The position numbers were made by a program, and so were the translations under genes. The notes under the pieces are model-generated. The model was given only the letters and a program-made list of their open reading frames with translations, searched no databases and was not told where the DNA came from. Positions 1 to 8,142 of a DNA stretch of 64,000 bases are shown piece after piece (position 1 is the first letter of the stretch; each line of letters opens with the position of its first letter). Source of the DNA: CAYWVR01 sp964461715 (GTDB taxonomy: Bacteria > Planctomycetota > Phycisphaerae > FEN-1346); assembly GCA_964461715.1 (NCBI GenBank), contig CAYWVR010000010.1:40646-104645 (forward strand). The letters are read 5' to 3'.

Positions 1-122
1 ACGGTCTCGTCGGCGGCGTCCTTGGCGTCCATCAGCGCGGGCACCATCACCGCCGTCATGCAGCTGAGACCCACCGTCACCACGAGCGCTTCGGTCAGCG
101 TGATCCCCCGTGCGACACGCAT
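1..122 (-). CDS. Prepilin-like protein, N-terminal 40 residues only
   Basis: The minus strand opens with ATG at 122 and stays open to the window edge. The product begins MRVARGITLTEALVVTVGLS and runs into a hydrophobic stretch ending VPALMDAKDAAD. That is the class III (type IV pilin / type II pseudopilin) pattern: a short basic leader, cleavage after Gly6, a Thr-Leu-Thr-Glu stretch with Glu at position 5 of the mature form, then one hydrophobic helix. Planctomycetes carry very many such proteins (DUF1559 and relatives), usually secreted and of unknown role. Ile replaces the usual Phe as first mature residue. The gene runs off the left edge, so the subfamily cannot be set. It is divergent from the epimerase gene. 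Confidence 0.6.
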   Translation of the reverse strand, partial: MRVARGITLTEALVVTVGLSCMTAVMVPALMDAKDAADET

Positions 123-244
123 GAGCCGGTATCTCTGTCTGGCGTCAGTGGTGGTGACGATCCTCGGATGGACCTATTCTGTCCCCTGGGCCCGGCCAAG
201 GCAAGCGCTTTCCTGCTGCGCCCGCCGCGGGGACTCGATTCCGG

Positions 245-272
245 TTGCACGGCGCCGGACGGGCCTTACAAT
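245..272 (+). promoter_or_regulatory. Predicted sigma70-type promoter of the epimerase gene
   Basis: TTGCAC at 245-250 and TACAAT at 267-272 are separated by 16 bases. The -10 lies about 30 bases before the ATG at 303, which leaves a short leader holding a CGGAGA ribosome-binding site. Pattern match only. Confidence 0.5.
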
Positions 273-302
273 GGGGCGGTCCGAGACCTCCGGAGACTTG
301 TC

Positions 303-1325
303 ATGGCCGACCCGAATCCCCGCGTGGCCTTCGTGACCGGCGGGACCGGCATGATCGGCAGCCACCTCATCCGCCGCCTCCTCGACGAGGGTTGGCGCGT
401 GCGGGCCCTCGTCCGCGAGTCCAGCGACACGGCCCTCCTGGAGCAGTGGGGCGTCGAACTCGCCCAAGGCGACGTCGGCGACCCCGCCGGCTCCGTCACC
501 CCTTTCATCGAGGATACCGACGTCGTCTTCCACTGCGCGGGGATGGTCAGCGACTGGGCCCCGCTGGCGGAGATGATGCGGGTCAACGTGGAGGGGACGC
601 GGCACCTGGGGGAGGCCGTGGTCGCGTGCGGCGAGTCGACGCGGATGGTCTACCTCTCGTCGATGGTCGTCTTTGGCATGGCCCCCCAGCGGGACCTCGA
701 CGAGTCCGCCCCGATGATTCACACGGGCGACCACTACAACCTCACGAAGATCCGGGCCGAGGAGACCGTCCGCGCCCTGGTCAAGGACCGCGGTCTGGAG
801 GCCGTGGTGCTCCGTCCGCCCTACGTCTACGGGCCCCGCGACCGCCAGTTCCTGCCACGGGTCCTGGAGAGCCTGAAGTCCGGCCAGTTCCGCTTCATCG
901 GCTCGGGGCGGCAGCCCATCAGCCTGTGCTGGGTGGGGAACCTGGTCGAAGCCCTCTACCGGGCCGCCACGCGTCCCGACGTCGCGGGCGAGACGTTCCT
1001 CATCACCGACGGCGAGGCGACGACGCGTCTGCGGCTCCTGGAGATCATCTGCGAGGAGACGGGCCATCCGATGCCGAAGAGCCACGCCCCGACGTGGCTC
1101 GTTCGGATGCTGGTGCCGATCTTCGAGATGATGCGCTCGCTGAAGAAGGGCGGCAAGCCGCCGCTCATCAACAAGTTCAAGCTCAAGTTTATGGCCACGC
1201 CGCTGACTTACCGCATCGACAAGGCCCGCGAGCGCCTCGGCTACGAGCCCCGCCTCGACACCGAGACGGCCCTCCGCGAGACGCTCCGGTGGTTCAAGGA
1301 GCATCGGCCGGATTGGCTGCCGTAG
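303..1325 (+). CDS. NAD-dependent epimerase/dehydratase (extended SDR family)
   Basis: A 340-residue extended short-chain dehydrogenase/reductase. Residues 7-20 form the Rossmann nucleotide loop (VAFVTGGTGMIGSH), Asp at the end of beta2/beta3 is followed by GDVGD, and the active site shows the SSM strand with YNLTK as the YxxxK catalytic pair. VLRPPYVYGP is the usual substrate-side motif of sugar epimerases and 3-beta-HSD-like enzymes. The frame is open upstream to 168, but ATG 303 is chosen because of the promoter at 245-272 and the purine-rich site before it. The substrate cannot be read from the sequence; nucleotide sugar or a steroid-like alcohol are both possible. Confidence 0.85.
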   Translation: MADPNPRVAFVTGGTGMIGSHLIRRLLDEGWRVRALVRESSDTALLEQWGVELAQGDVGDPAGSVTPFIEDTDVVFHCAGMVSDWAPLAEMMRVNVEGTRHLGEAVVACGESTRMVYLSSMVVFGMAPQRDLDESAPMIHTGDHYNLTKIRAEETVRALVKDRGLEAVVLRPPYVYGPRDRQFLPRVLESLKSGQFRFIGSGRQPISLCWVGNLVEALYRAATRPDVAGETFLITDGEATTRLRLLEIICEETGHPMPKSHAPTWLVRMLVPIFEMMRSLKKGGKPPLINKFKLKFMATPLTYRIDKARERLGYEPRLDTETALRETLRWFKEHRPDWLP

Positions 1326-1331
1326 CCCGGC

Positions 1332-2240
1332 CTACGCCCACGGCGCCCGGTTCGCCAGCTCGATGATCTCCGCGATGCGGTACGTCTCCCCGCGGGCCTG
1401 CGGGTCGAGGCCGGCGTCCTCGAGACGCGTCGCCCAGGTCTCGGGCGAGGCGCCGTCGGGGTCGGCCAGGGCCAGGCTCTTCGGGGCGCGCTTGCGGCGA
1501 TGGGCGAAGAGGCCCTCCACGATCCCCCGAAAGGTCCCCGGGTCCGCGATTCGCCGCCGCCGGCCCGGGCTCGGCCACACGCGGACCATCGCGGAGTACA
1601 CCTGCGGCCGGGGCCAGAAGACGCTCGGCGCGAGGCGCCGGAGCACCGTCACCTCCGCCAGAGCCTGCACCAGCACCCCCACCGGCCCGTACGCGCGCGT
1701 GCTCGGCTCGGCGGCCAGGCGGGCCGCCACCTCCTCCTGCACCGTGAAGACGAGCAGCGAGGGCGGGTTGTCGTCGGCCACGAGCTCCGCCACGAGGGGC
1801 GTGGCGGCCGAGTAGGGCAGGTTCGAGACGAGCTTCAGCCGCCCGCCCGTCTCCTCGGCCCGGCGCCGGGCCACCTCCAGCACGTCCGGGGCCACATGGT
1901 GCTTGTCCGCAAGGACGTCACAAACCCGCAGATCCAGGTTCTCCGCCTCGCCCAGCCGCCGCTCCAGGATGGGCGCGAGCCGCGCGTCGATCTCGACCGC
2001 CACGACGTGCCCCGCCTCCGCCACGAGCCGGTCCGTCAGGTTCCCGACGCCCGCCCCGACCTCCAGGACGACGTCGGTCGGCAGCAAGTCCGCCTCCCGC
2101 ACCAGCAACTCCAGGAGGTTCCCGTCGACGAGGAAATGCTGCCCGTACCGGTGATCGGGGCGCAAGCCCTCCTCGTCGAGCAGTTCCCGGATCTCGCTTT
2201 GGGTGAGCTTGTGCATGGACTTCTTCGCGAAAAGCGACAT
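1332..2240 (-). CDS. rsmA: 16S rRNA (A1518/A1519-N6,N6)-dimethyltransferase RsmA (KsgA)
   Basis: This 302-residue KsgA/Dim1 enzyme dimethylates two adjacent adenines near the 3' end of 16S rRNA, using S-adenosylmethionine, during small-subunit maturation. Signature segments are present in order: GQHFLVDGNLL near residue 34, the SAM loop LEVGAGVGNLT, the acidic VEID, the catalytic NLPYS and the late FWPRPQVYSAMV followed by LFAHRRKR. It is the last gene of a minus-strand run ribE-pdxA-rsmA, 44 bases after pdxA; pdxA-ksgA is also an operon pair in enterobacteria. The ATG at 2240 has no clear ribosome-binding site and sits just after a hairpin; ATG 2216 (MHKLTQSEI) is an alternative start. Confidence 0.95.
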   Translation of the reverse strand: MSLFAKKSMHKLTQSEIRELLDEEGLRPDHRYGQHFLVDGNLLELLVREADLLPTDVVLEVGAGVGNLTDRLVAEAGHVVAVEIDARLAPILERRLGEAENLDLRVCDVLADKHHVAPDVLEVARRRAEETGGRLKLVSNLPYSAATPLVAELVADDNPPSLLVFTVQEEVAARLAAEPSTRAYGPVGVLVQALAEVTVLRRLAPSVFWPRPQVYSAMVRVWPSPGRRRRIADPGTFRGIVEGLFAHRRKRAPKSLALADPDGASPETWATRLEDAGLDPQARGETYRIAEIIELANRAPWA

Positions 2241-2243
2241 GAC

Positions 2244-2261
2244 CGCGGTCGTGAGACCGCG
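2244..2261 (-). repeat. Perfect 7-bp hairpin with GTGA loop before rsmA
   Basis: CGCGGTC-GTGA-GACCGCG on the plus strand. On the transcript the stem lies four bases before the rsmA ATG at 2240, where a ribosome would bind, so it could dampen translation from that start. There is no T run, so it is not a standard terminator. Confidence 0.45.
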
Positions 2262-2284
2262 ATTACCCTCGCACGCCCCGGGCC

Positions 2285-3292
2285 CTACTGCCGCCCATGA
2301 AGCACCATCTCCGCCCCCAGCCGCACCGCCTGCTTCATGCTCGACGGGTCGGCCCGGCCGCGACCGGCGATGTCGTAGGCGGTGCCGTGGTCAACGCTCG
2401 TGCGGACAGTCGGCAGGCCGAGGGTGAGGTTGACCGACTCCTCGAAGGCGACGGTTTTCAGGGGAATGAGGCCTTGGTCGTGGTACATGGCCACCATGCA
2501 ATCGAACTGTCCGTCCAGGGCCGCCCGGAAGGCCGTGTCCGGGGCGAGCGGGCCGAACGCCAGGATGCCCTCGCCCTCGAGCTGCTCGACGGCCGGGGCG
2601 ATGATCTCCCGTTCCTCGTGGCCGAAGCGCCCGGCCTCCGAGGCATGGGGATTCAGGCCCAGAATCCCGAATCGAGGCCGCGCCAGGCCGAAACGCTCCT
2701 TCAGCGCCCGGTCCGCCAGGCGCACGACGCCCACGATCCGCGGCGTCCGAAGGGACGTGATGGCGTTGCGGAGGCTCAGGTGAATCGTCGCGAGGACCAC
2801 CCGCAACGGCCCGCCCGCGAACATCATCGCCACCTCGTCCGCCTCGAATGCCTCGGCCAGCAGCTCCGTGTGCCCCGGCCACGGGTGGCCCGCCGTCTGG
2901 ATGGCCTCCTTGGAGATGGGCCCCGTGACGATGCCCTCCGCCCGGCCCCGCTTGACGGTCTCCACGGCCGCGAGGATGAAGCGAATGCTCGCCTCGCCGG
3001 AGGCGGCAGACGGGCCGCCGGGCGTTGCGGAAGCGAGGTCGAGGTCGGGCACGGTCACGAGGTCGACGCCCTCGATCGCCCCGTCCCACGTCGCGAGGTC
3101 GTGGACCGCCGAGAGGAAGCCGAGGTCCGTGCCCGCCCGTGCCCCCCACTGTTCCGCCGTCGGTCCGAAGACGGCGATCCGCGCCAAAGCCCGGAGCTCG
3201 GGGTCGGAGAGGGCCTTGGCGGCCACTTCCGGGCCGATGCCCGCCGGGTCGCCCAGCGTCAGACCCAGCCGCGGAAGGTCGCTGGTATTCAT
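2285..3292 (-). CDS. pdxA: 4-hydroxythreonine-4-phosphate dehydrogenase PdxA
   Basis: A 335-residue member of the PdxA family, which oxidises 4-phosphohydroxy-L-threonine with NAD in the DXP-dependent pyridoxal phosphate pathway. Visible signatures are LTLGDPAGIGPEVAAKAL at the N-terminus, GPISKEAI, the metal-binding GHTELLAE, MYHDQGLIPLK, and SVDHGTAYDIAGRG near the C-terminus with the third metal-binding His/Asp set. Length and motif order are normal. ATG 3292 is eight bases after the stop of ribE, so the two are almost certainly co-transcribed. PdxA2-type homologues act in other pathways, but the cofactor-synthesis neighbours favour vitamin B6 synthesis. Confidence 0.93.
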   Translation of the reverse strand: MNTSDLPRLGLTLGDPAGIGPEVAAKALSDPELRALARIAVFGPTAEQWGARAGTDLGFLSAVHDLATWDGAIEGVDLVTVPDLDLASATPGGPSAASGEASIRFILAAVETVKRGRAEGIVTGPISKEAIQTAGHPWPGHTELLAEAFEADEVAMMFAGGPLRVVLATIHLSLRNAITSLRTPRIVGVVRLADRALKERFGLARPRFGILGLNPHASEAGRFGHEEREIIAPAVEQLEGEGILAFGPLAPDTAFRAALDGQFDCMVAMYHDQGLIPLKTVAFEESVNLTLGLPTVRTSVDHGTAYDIAGRGRADPSSMKQAVRLGAEMVLHGRQ

Positions 3293-3300
3293 GGATGTCC

Positions 3301-3960
3301 CTACGACTCCAGGAACCCGCTCCGCTCCAGGGCCGCGGCCAGGCGCGCGTCGTCGGCCCCGGAATCCCCCTGAAGGGCTTCCAGGACCCGTCGGACGTAC
3401 TTGGCGAGCATGTCCGTCTCCAGGTTGAGGCGGTCGCCGGGGGCGAGGGACCCGAGGGTCGTCTCGGCGAGCGTCGTCGGGATGAGGGCCACGGCGAACG
3501 CCGCCTCGTCCGTCTCGGCCACCGTCAGGCTCACGCCGTCGACGGCGATGCTGCCGCGAAGGGCGATCTCCGGCACCAGGGCGGCCGGGGCCTCGACCTT
3601 CAGCCACCATCCGCCCGCCCGCGCGCCGCTGTCGAGGACGGTCCCGCATCCGTCCACGTGCCCGGCCACCAAGTGCCCCGCCAGCCGGTCCGCGGGCCGC
3701 AGGCTCCGCTCGACGTTGACGCGCGTGCCGGGCATCCAGGCCCCGAGCGTCGTTCGCTCGAGCGTCGCCGCCACCGTGTCGAAGTCGGCCTCCCGGCCCG
3801 CCAGCGCGGTCACGGTCTGGCAACACCCGGCCAAGGCGATCGAATCTCCCGGCCGCACCCCCTCGGCCGCCGGACCGAGATCGACGCGCATCCGCCGCCC
3901 GGCGCCGCGAGGCGTCGCCGCCACCACCGTGCCCACCGTTTCGATGAGGCCCGTGAACAT
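3301..3960 (-). CDS. ribE: Riboflavin synthase, alpha subunit
   Basis: This 219-residue enzyme dismutates two 6,7-dimethyl-8-ribityllumazine molecules into riboflavin and a pyrimidinedione. It begins with the family hallmark MFTGLIETVG and consists of two tandem lumazine-binding barrels. The first carries GDSIALAGCCQTV and the second GSIAVDGVSLTV, with the conserved LAGHLVAGHVDG between them. The first barrel has the unusual Ala-Gly-Cys-Cys-Gln in place of the common Asn-Gly-Val-Cys-Leu. It is the first gene of the minus-strand cofactor operon and is divergent from the MATE gene across a 91-base gap. The protein name follows the E. coli ribE/ribC enzyme; ribF lies elsewhere, at 46 kb. Confidence 0.94.
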   Translation of the reverse strand: MFTGLIETVGTVVAATPRGAGRRMRVDLGPAAEGVRPGDSIALAGCCQTVTALAGREADFDTVAATLERTTLGAWMPGTRVNVERSLRPADRLAGHLVAGHVDGCGTVLDSGARAGGWWLKVEAPAALVPEIALRGSIAVDGVSLTVAETDEAAFAVALIPTTLAETTLGSLAPGDRLNLETDMLAKYVRRVLEALQGDSGADDARLAAALERSGFLES

Positions 3961-4051
3961 GACCGTCCATCGTAGACGGGCCTGTGCGGCGGTGTCAAGC
4001 GTCCGCGAGACGGCTAGGCACGGGCTGCCGCGGCCGCTATACTCGCCGTCC

Positions 4052-5485
4052 ATGCGCGAGGACGGACGGCTCCGGACGGAGGTCGACCCGCACCGGTGGT
4101 GGGGTCTGGGAGAAGTGGTCCGCCTGGCCGTCCCCTCCACCTTGAACGCCCTCAGCCTCACGCTCATGCAGTTCGTCGACGGGTACATGGTCTCGCGGCT
4201 CGGACCGGAGGCGATGGGGGCGCAGGTCGTGGGGGGCATGACGAGCTTCGTTGCGGCCTGCTTTTTTATGGGCATTCTCGCATGCGTCAACACGTTCGCG
4301 GCCCAGTGCCTCGGGGCGGGGCGGCCGGAGGAGGGGCCCGTCTACGCGTGGCAGGGCCTCTGGTTGGCGCTGGTGGCAGGGGGGACGCTGGGCGTCGCGG
4401 GGCTCCTTCTGGCCCCGCGGCTTTTTGCCCTGTTCGGCCACGAACCGGCCGTGGCGGCCCTGGAGACAACGTATTTCAGAATCTTGATTGCGGGCGTCGG
4501 CATGCACCTCGCGGCCCGGGCCATCGGCAACTTCTTCATCGGCGTCCACCTCCCCATCATCGCCTTCGTCGCGGGCGCAACGGGCAACCTTGTCAATGTC
4601 CTGATGAACTACGTGCTCATCTTCGGGAAGCTTGGGTTCCCGGCGTTGGGTCTCGAAGGGGCGGCCATCGGGACGGTGATCGGCTTCAGCCTGGAGGCCC
4701 TCATCCTGGCGGCGGCGTTCCTCGTGGGCCCGCTGGCGGTGCGGTTCCGGACGCGGGAGGCGTGCCGCTTCGACCGGAAGGCCCTTCTTGAGCTCCTTCG
4801 GATCGGGAGCCCCGCCGGGGCGACGTTCTTCACGGACATCCTCATGTGGACGCTCTTCATGTCCGTCGTGATCGGCAGCTTCGGGGCCCGCCACCTGGCC
4901 GCCACGGCCATTCTGTGGCGGTACTGGCACCTCTGCTTCATGCCCGCCATCGGCGTCGGCGTGGCCTGCACGGCCCTCGTGGGACGCTACGGCGGAGCCG
5001 GGCGAACCGACCTGGCGTGGCGGCGGGCGCATGTGGCCCTGGGGCTGGTGGAGGCCTACATGGTCACCGTGGGGCTGGGGTTCTGGATGTTCCGGGACCG
5101 GCTCGTGGGCCTCTTCAACCATGCCCGGGACCCCATCGTCCAAACTGCCGCCACCGACCTCTTCCTGGTGCTGGTGGTCTGCCAGGCGTTCGACGCATTG
5201 ATGGTTGTCTTCATGAGCGCCCTTCGGGGGGCGGGGGATACCTTCTGGCCGGGGGTGGTGCAGGTGGGCCTGGCGTGGGGGGTCGGATTCGGGGGAGCCA
5301 TGATCATGAAGACGTATTTCAGCGAGTACGGAATCTTGGGGGCCTGGACGTGTCCGGGGGCGTACATCGTCCTGGTGGGCCTGGCCCTCTGGGTGCGGTT
5401 TCTGAGGGGGGCGTGGAAGGAGAAGTTCGTCGTCCGTCCCGCCCCCTCCGTCCCCGAAGAAGCCCCCGGCATCCCGCCCGTCTGA
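4052..5485 (+). CDS. MATE-family multidrug/organic-cation exporter
   Basis: A 477-residue integral membrane protein with about twelve hydrophobic helices in two similar halves, as in the NorM/MATE family, which exports drugs or metabolites in exchange for Na+ or H+. Helix 1 carries the typical PSTLNALSLTLMQFVDGYMVSRLG, and the mid-region LNYVLIFGKLGFPALGLEGAAIGT motif is characteristic (read here as MNYVLIFGKLGFPALG). The second half begins near LLRIGSPAGATFF. The C-terminal tail is Pro-rich and cytoplasmic. ATG 4052 is preceded by TATACT at 4038-4043, a good -10 without a recognisable -35. Substrate unknown. Confidence 0.88.
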   Translation: MREDGRLRTEVDPHRWWGLGEVVRLAVPSTLNALSLTLMQFVDGYMVSRLGPEAMGAQVVGGMTSFVAACFFMGILACVNTFAAQCLGAGRPEEGPVYAWQGLWLALVAGGTLGVAGLLLAPRLFALFGHEPAVAALETTYFRILIAGVGMHLAARAIGNFFIGVHLPIIAFVAGATGNLVNVLMNYVLIFGKLGFPALGLEGAAIGTVIGFSLEALILAAAFLVGPLAVRFRTREACRFDRKALLELLRIGSPAGATFFTDILMWTLFMSVVIGSFGARHLAATAILWRYWHLCFMPAIGVGVACTALVGRYGGAGRTDLAWRRAHVALGLVEAYMVTVGLGFWMFRDRLVGLFNHARDPIVQTAATDLFLVLVVCQAFDALMVVFMSALRGAGDTFWPGVVQVGLAWGVGFGGAMIMKTYFSEYGILGAWTCPGAYIVLVGLALWVRFLRGAWKEKFVVRPAPSVPEEAPGIPPV

Positions 5486-6319
5486 GCCGAAATGCGCCCC
5501 GCCCATTGGCTTCTGTCGCCCCCGTCCGGGCCGTTTTCCCCCGAAATCCCGCCCCGTTCCGGCCCGTTTGCGGGCGATTCTTGACCGCTCTCCATACCCC
5601 CGCGCACACCTTGGCAAGATAGGCAATCTTTTTGGGGGGTTAGGCAAGATATGACGCATTTCCGTAAACGCTTTCTCTCTCGCCGACACACTTTTGGGGG
5701 GGTAGCGGGGGGGTACCCAGGGGGTTCCGGGGGGGAACCGGCCCCTTTTTGACCTCTTCTTGACCGCAACCGGCGCCGAGCCCGCCAACCGCCGAACGCC
5801 CACGTCGAAGGTCGCGCAGCGAAGGGGTCATGTGCAAACGTAGATGCACGAGGCCGCCCGCGCCCCGCGCCGCATGACGCGACGCGTGAAACCCGTGACG
5901 CAAAAACGCACAAACTGTGCCGCGCGGCCCCCGACAACGAACGCATCGGTATGCATAATGCTCTTGGCCGTTTGCCTGTCCGTCTTCGCGCCGTGAGCCG
6001 AGCTCTGCCGCGCTCCCGCTCGGGGGACGCCGTTCTCGGAGCAAGGCGACCCGTTCGCGCTTGGGGCGGACCTTGGGGTGGAAGCCGTTTCGGAGGACGG
6101 GTACCCGGTACCCGCGGCATCCGGTGCGGGGGGCGTGCTTGAAGATAGGCGTGCGGAGATATGTGAGGGCGCGGACCTTGGCGGCCACCGGCACGTCCCG
6201 GCGCGCCGGGACGTGTGCCCCTCAAGGCAGGGCGTCGGGCGCCCTTCGCTTTGAGCCTGGAACCCGGAACCGCCGTCGCCGTCCGCCCGATGCCGCCGCT
6301 CGTCGCGGCCACTTATGAT
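5486..6319. other. Long non-coding stretch between MATE and cimA
   Basis: No frame here has a product with family features. It holds homopolymeric G/C tracts (5691-5745), two TTGGCAAGATAGG/TTAGGCAAGATAT-like words at 5612-5652, and one copy of an interspersed repeat (5610-5955, listed separately). The rest (5956-6319) has no feature I can support apart from the cimA promoter that follows it. Confidence 0.6.
5610..5955 (-). repeat. Interspersed repeat, copy I (matches an inverted copy at 55955-56303)
   Basis: Read on the minus strand this stretch aligns with 55955-56303 in the same order: a GATGCGTTCGTTG/CTATGCGTTGTG-like start, TTTGCGTCA followed by a GTTTC/GCGTCA segment, GAAG-rich sequence, C-tracts of the form ACCCCCTGGGTACCCCCC, AAAAGTGTGTCG, then CGCAT and ATCTTGCC words at the end. 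Frames in both copies give related runs (RRGQKGAGSPPEPPGYPP here, RRGAKGVESPPVPPWYPP there). The alignment was made by eye. Confidence 0.55.
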
Positions 6320-6347
6320 TTGACGCCGCTTCGGTCGATGGTATACT
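6320..6347 (+). promoter_or_regulatory. Predicted sigma70-type promoter of the cimA leader
   Basis: TTGACG at 6320-6325 and TATACT at 6342-6347 are 16 bases apart, close to the ideal pair. Transcription would start near 6354, giving a leader of about 220 bases before cimA, which is long for this genome. Confidence 0.6.
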
Positions 6348-6394
6348 GGGGTATCCTGAACCGGTGGGCCCGTGGGGGCCCGTGGAGGTGTGGC

Positions 6395-6505
6395 GTGTTC
6401 GCCCTCGGACGGAGAGACAAGCTGGAGCGTCTCGGCCGCGTCCCGGGGGCGGCGCGCGCGGGCATCGTCGCGGTCGGTGTAGCGGTGGGAGGGCCCCGGG
6501 CGTAG
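6395..6505 (+). CDS. Candidate leader peptide of a branched-chain amino acid attenuator
   Basis: A 36-codon frame starting at GTG 6395, with GGAGG at 6384-6388 six bases upstream. It ends at TAG 6503-6505, 22 bases before a terminator hairpin that precedes cimA. The last third reads AGIVAVGVAVGG, with four valines and an isoleucine in eight residues. Citramalate synthase feeds isoleucine synthesis, so ribosome stalling at these codons could control the hairpin, as in the ilv and leu leaders of other bacteria. Valine and isoleucine codons alternate with Ala and Gly rather than forming a pure run. This is inference from layout; no homologue is known to me. Confidence 0.4.
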   Translation: MFALGRRDKLERLGRVPGAARAGIVAVGVAVGGPRA

Positions 6506-6527
6506 CCGGCATCGACCGACTCGCGCG

Positions 6528-6556
6528 CCCCGGGGCTGACGGCTCCGGGGTTTTTT
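6528..6556 (+). terminator. Intrinsic terminator/attenuator hairpin before cimA
   Basis: A 10-bp stem pairs 6528-6537 with 6541-6550 (eight Watson-Crick and two G-U pairs). It has a three-base loop and is followed by six T residues (6551-6556). It lies 17 bases upstream of the cimA ATG, inside the transcript, so it would cut off cimA unless prevented. The upstream GGCCCCGGGCG at 6492-6502, overlapping the leader stop codon, could pair with the 5' arm instead. Confidence 0.6.
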
Positions 6557-6573
6557 CTTGTCAGGATGCGACC

Positions 6574-8142
6574 ATGAATGCCATGACCCTCTACGATACG
6601 ACCCTCCGCGACGGCGCCCAGGGCGAGGGCGTCAGCTTGAGCCTCCAGGACAAGCTCGACATTGCCGCGCGCCTCGACGACCTCGGGACCCATTACATCG
6701 AGGGTGGATACCCGCTCTCGAACCCGAAGGACCAGGCCTTCTTCGCCGAGGTTCGGGCCCGGCCGCCGAAGCGGGCCGAGATCGTGGCCTTCGGGATGAC
6801 GCGTCGGCGGGACGTCTCGGCCGAGGAGGACCCGTCGCTCGAAGCGCTCCTTTCGGCCGAAACGCCGGCGGTGGCCCTGGTGGGCAAGACCTGGGCCCTC
6901 CATGTCGAGAAGGTCCTCCGGGCGAGCCGCGAGGAGAACCTCGCGATGATCGCCGAGAGCGTCGAGCGGATGAAGGCCGCCGGTCGCGAGGTCTTCTTCG
7001 ACGCCGAGCACTTCTTCGACGCTTACGCCGACGATGCCGCCTACGCCGTGGCGTGCCTGGCGGCGGCGCGGGAGGCGGGGGCGGACTGGCTCGTCCTTTG
7101 CGACACGAACGGCGGGTGCCTGCCGGACGAGGTCGAGCGGATCGTGGCGGCGGTCGCCCAGGAGACGGACGCGCCGCTCGGCATCCACGGGCACAACGAC
7201 GCGGGCCTCGCGGTGGCCGCCGCGCTGGCGGCGGTGCGGGGCGGGGCCACCCAGGTCCAGGGCACGATCAACGGCCTCGGCGAGCGGTGCGGCAACGCGG
7301 ACCTGTGCGCCGTGATCCCGAACCTTCAGCTGAAGATGGGCCGCCCGTGCCTCGCGGAGGCGGATCTGGCGAAGCTGACCGATGTGTCGCGGTATGTATA
7401 CGAGACTGCTAACATGATGTTTGAGCCGGGCCGGCCTTACGTCGGCCCGAGCGCGTTCGCCCACAAGGGCGGCATGCACGCCGCGGCCATGGCCCGCGAC
7501 GCCCGGACCTACGAACACATCGACCCGAGCGTCGTGGGGAACACGCGGCGGATTCTGGTGAGCGAGCTGGCCGGGCGGGGCACGATCCTCCAGAAGCTGG
7601 CCGGGCGGCCGTTGCCGGAGGACCCGGAGTTCCAGAGGAAGGTGCTGGCCGCGATTCAGGACATGGAGAACGAGGGATACCAGTTCGAGGCCGCCGAGGG
7701 CACGTTCCAGCTCCTCGTGGAGCGGCTGGCCGGGCGGGCCCGCCCGGCGTTCGACCTCGACCATTACTCCGTGGCCATCAAGAAGGACCACGCCCGCGAG
7801 CCCGTGACCGAGGCGACGGTCAAGCTCAACGTGGCGGGCGCGTGGCAGCATACGGTGGCCGAGGGCGATGGCCCGGTCAACGCCCTGGACGGGGCCCTGC
7901 GGAAGGCCCTGCTGGCGGCGTACCCGGGGCTGGAGGGAATGCATCTCTATGATTACAAGGTGCGCGTGATCAACTCCGGGGCGGGAACGGCGGCGCGCGT
8001 GCGCGTCGTCATCGAGAGCCGCGACCGCGCCGGGCACTGGGGCACGGTGGGCGTCTCGGAGAACATCATCGACGCCTCCTGGAAGGCCCTCGTCGATTCG
8101 ATCGAGTACAAGCTCATGAAGGACGCGAAGGACACGCCATGA
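6574..8142 (+). CDS. cimA: (R)-citramalate synthase
   Basis: A 522-residue enzyme of the 2-isopropylmalate/homocitrate/citramalate synthase family, matching the long CimA type. It condenses pyruvate and acetyl-CoA to (R)-citramalate, the threonine-independent entry to isoleucine. The TIM barrel opens with LYDTTLRDGAQGEGVSLS; HGHNDAGLAVA supplies the metal-binding HxH, and NGLGERCGNADL and AFAHKGGMHAAA are further family blocks. The C-terminal 140 residues resemble the LeuA regulatory domain that binds the feedback inhibitor. ATG 6574 follows CAGGA by seven bases; ATG 6583 is possible. It overlaps valS by four bases, which ties isoleucine/valine supply to a branched-chain tRNA synthetase. Confidence 0.9.
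   Translation: MNAMTLYDTTLRDGAQGEGVSLSLQDKLDIAARLDDLGTHYIEGGYPLSNPKDQAFFAEVRARPPKRAEIVAFGMTRRRDVSAEEDPSLEALLSAETPAVALVGKTWALHVEKVLRASREENLAMIAESVERMKAAGREVFFDAEHFFDAYADDAAYAVACLAAAREAGADWLVLCDTNGGCLPDEVERIVAAVAQETDAPLGIHGHNDAGLAVAAALAAVRGGATQVQGTINGLGERCGNADLCAVIPNLQLKMGRPCLAEADLAKLTDVSRYVYETANMMFEPGRPYVGPSAFAHKGGMHAAAMARDARTYEHIDPSVVGNTRRILVSELAGRGTILQKLAGRPLPEDPEFQRKVLAAIQDMENEGYQFEAAEGTFQLLVERLAGRARPAFDLDHYSVAIKKDHAREPVTEATVKLNVAGAWQHTVAEGDGPVNALDGALRKALLAAYPGLEGMHLYDYKVRVINSGAGTAARVRVVIESRDRAGHWGTVGVSENIIDASWKALVDSIEYKLMKDAKDTP

Noticed and set aside
4015..4043. Full promoter for the MATE gene
   Set aside because: TATACT at 4038-4043 is good, but no acceptable -35 lies 15-19 bases before it, so it is mentioned only inside the gene entry.
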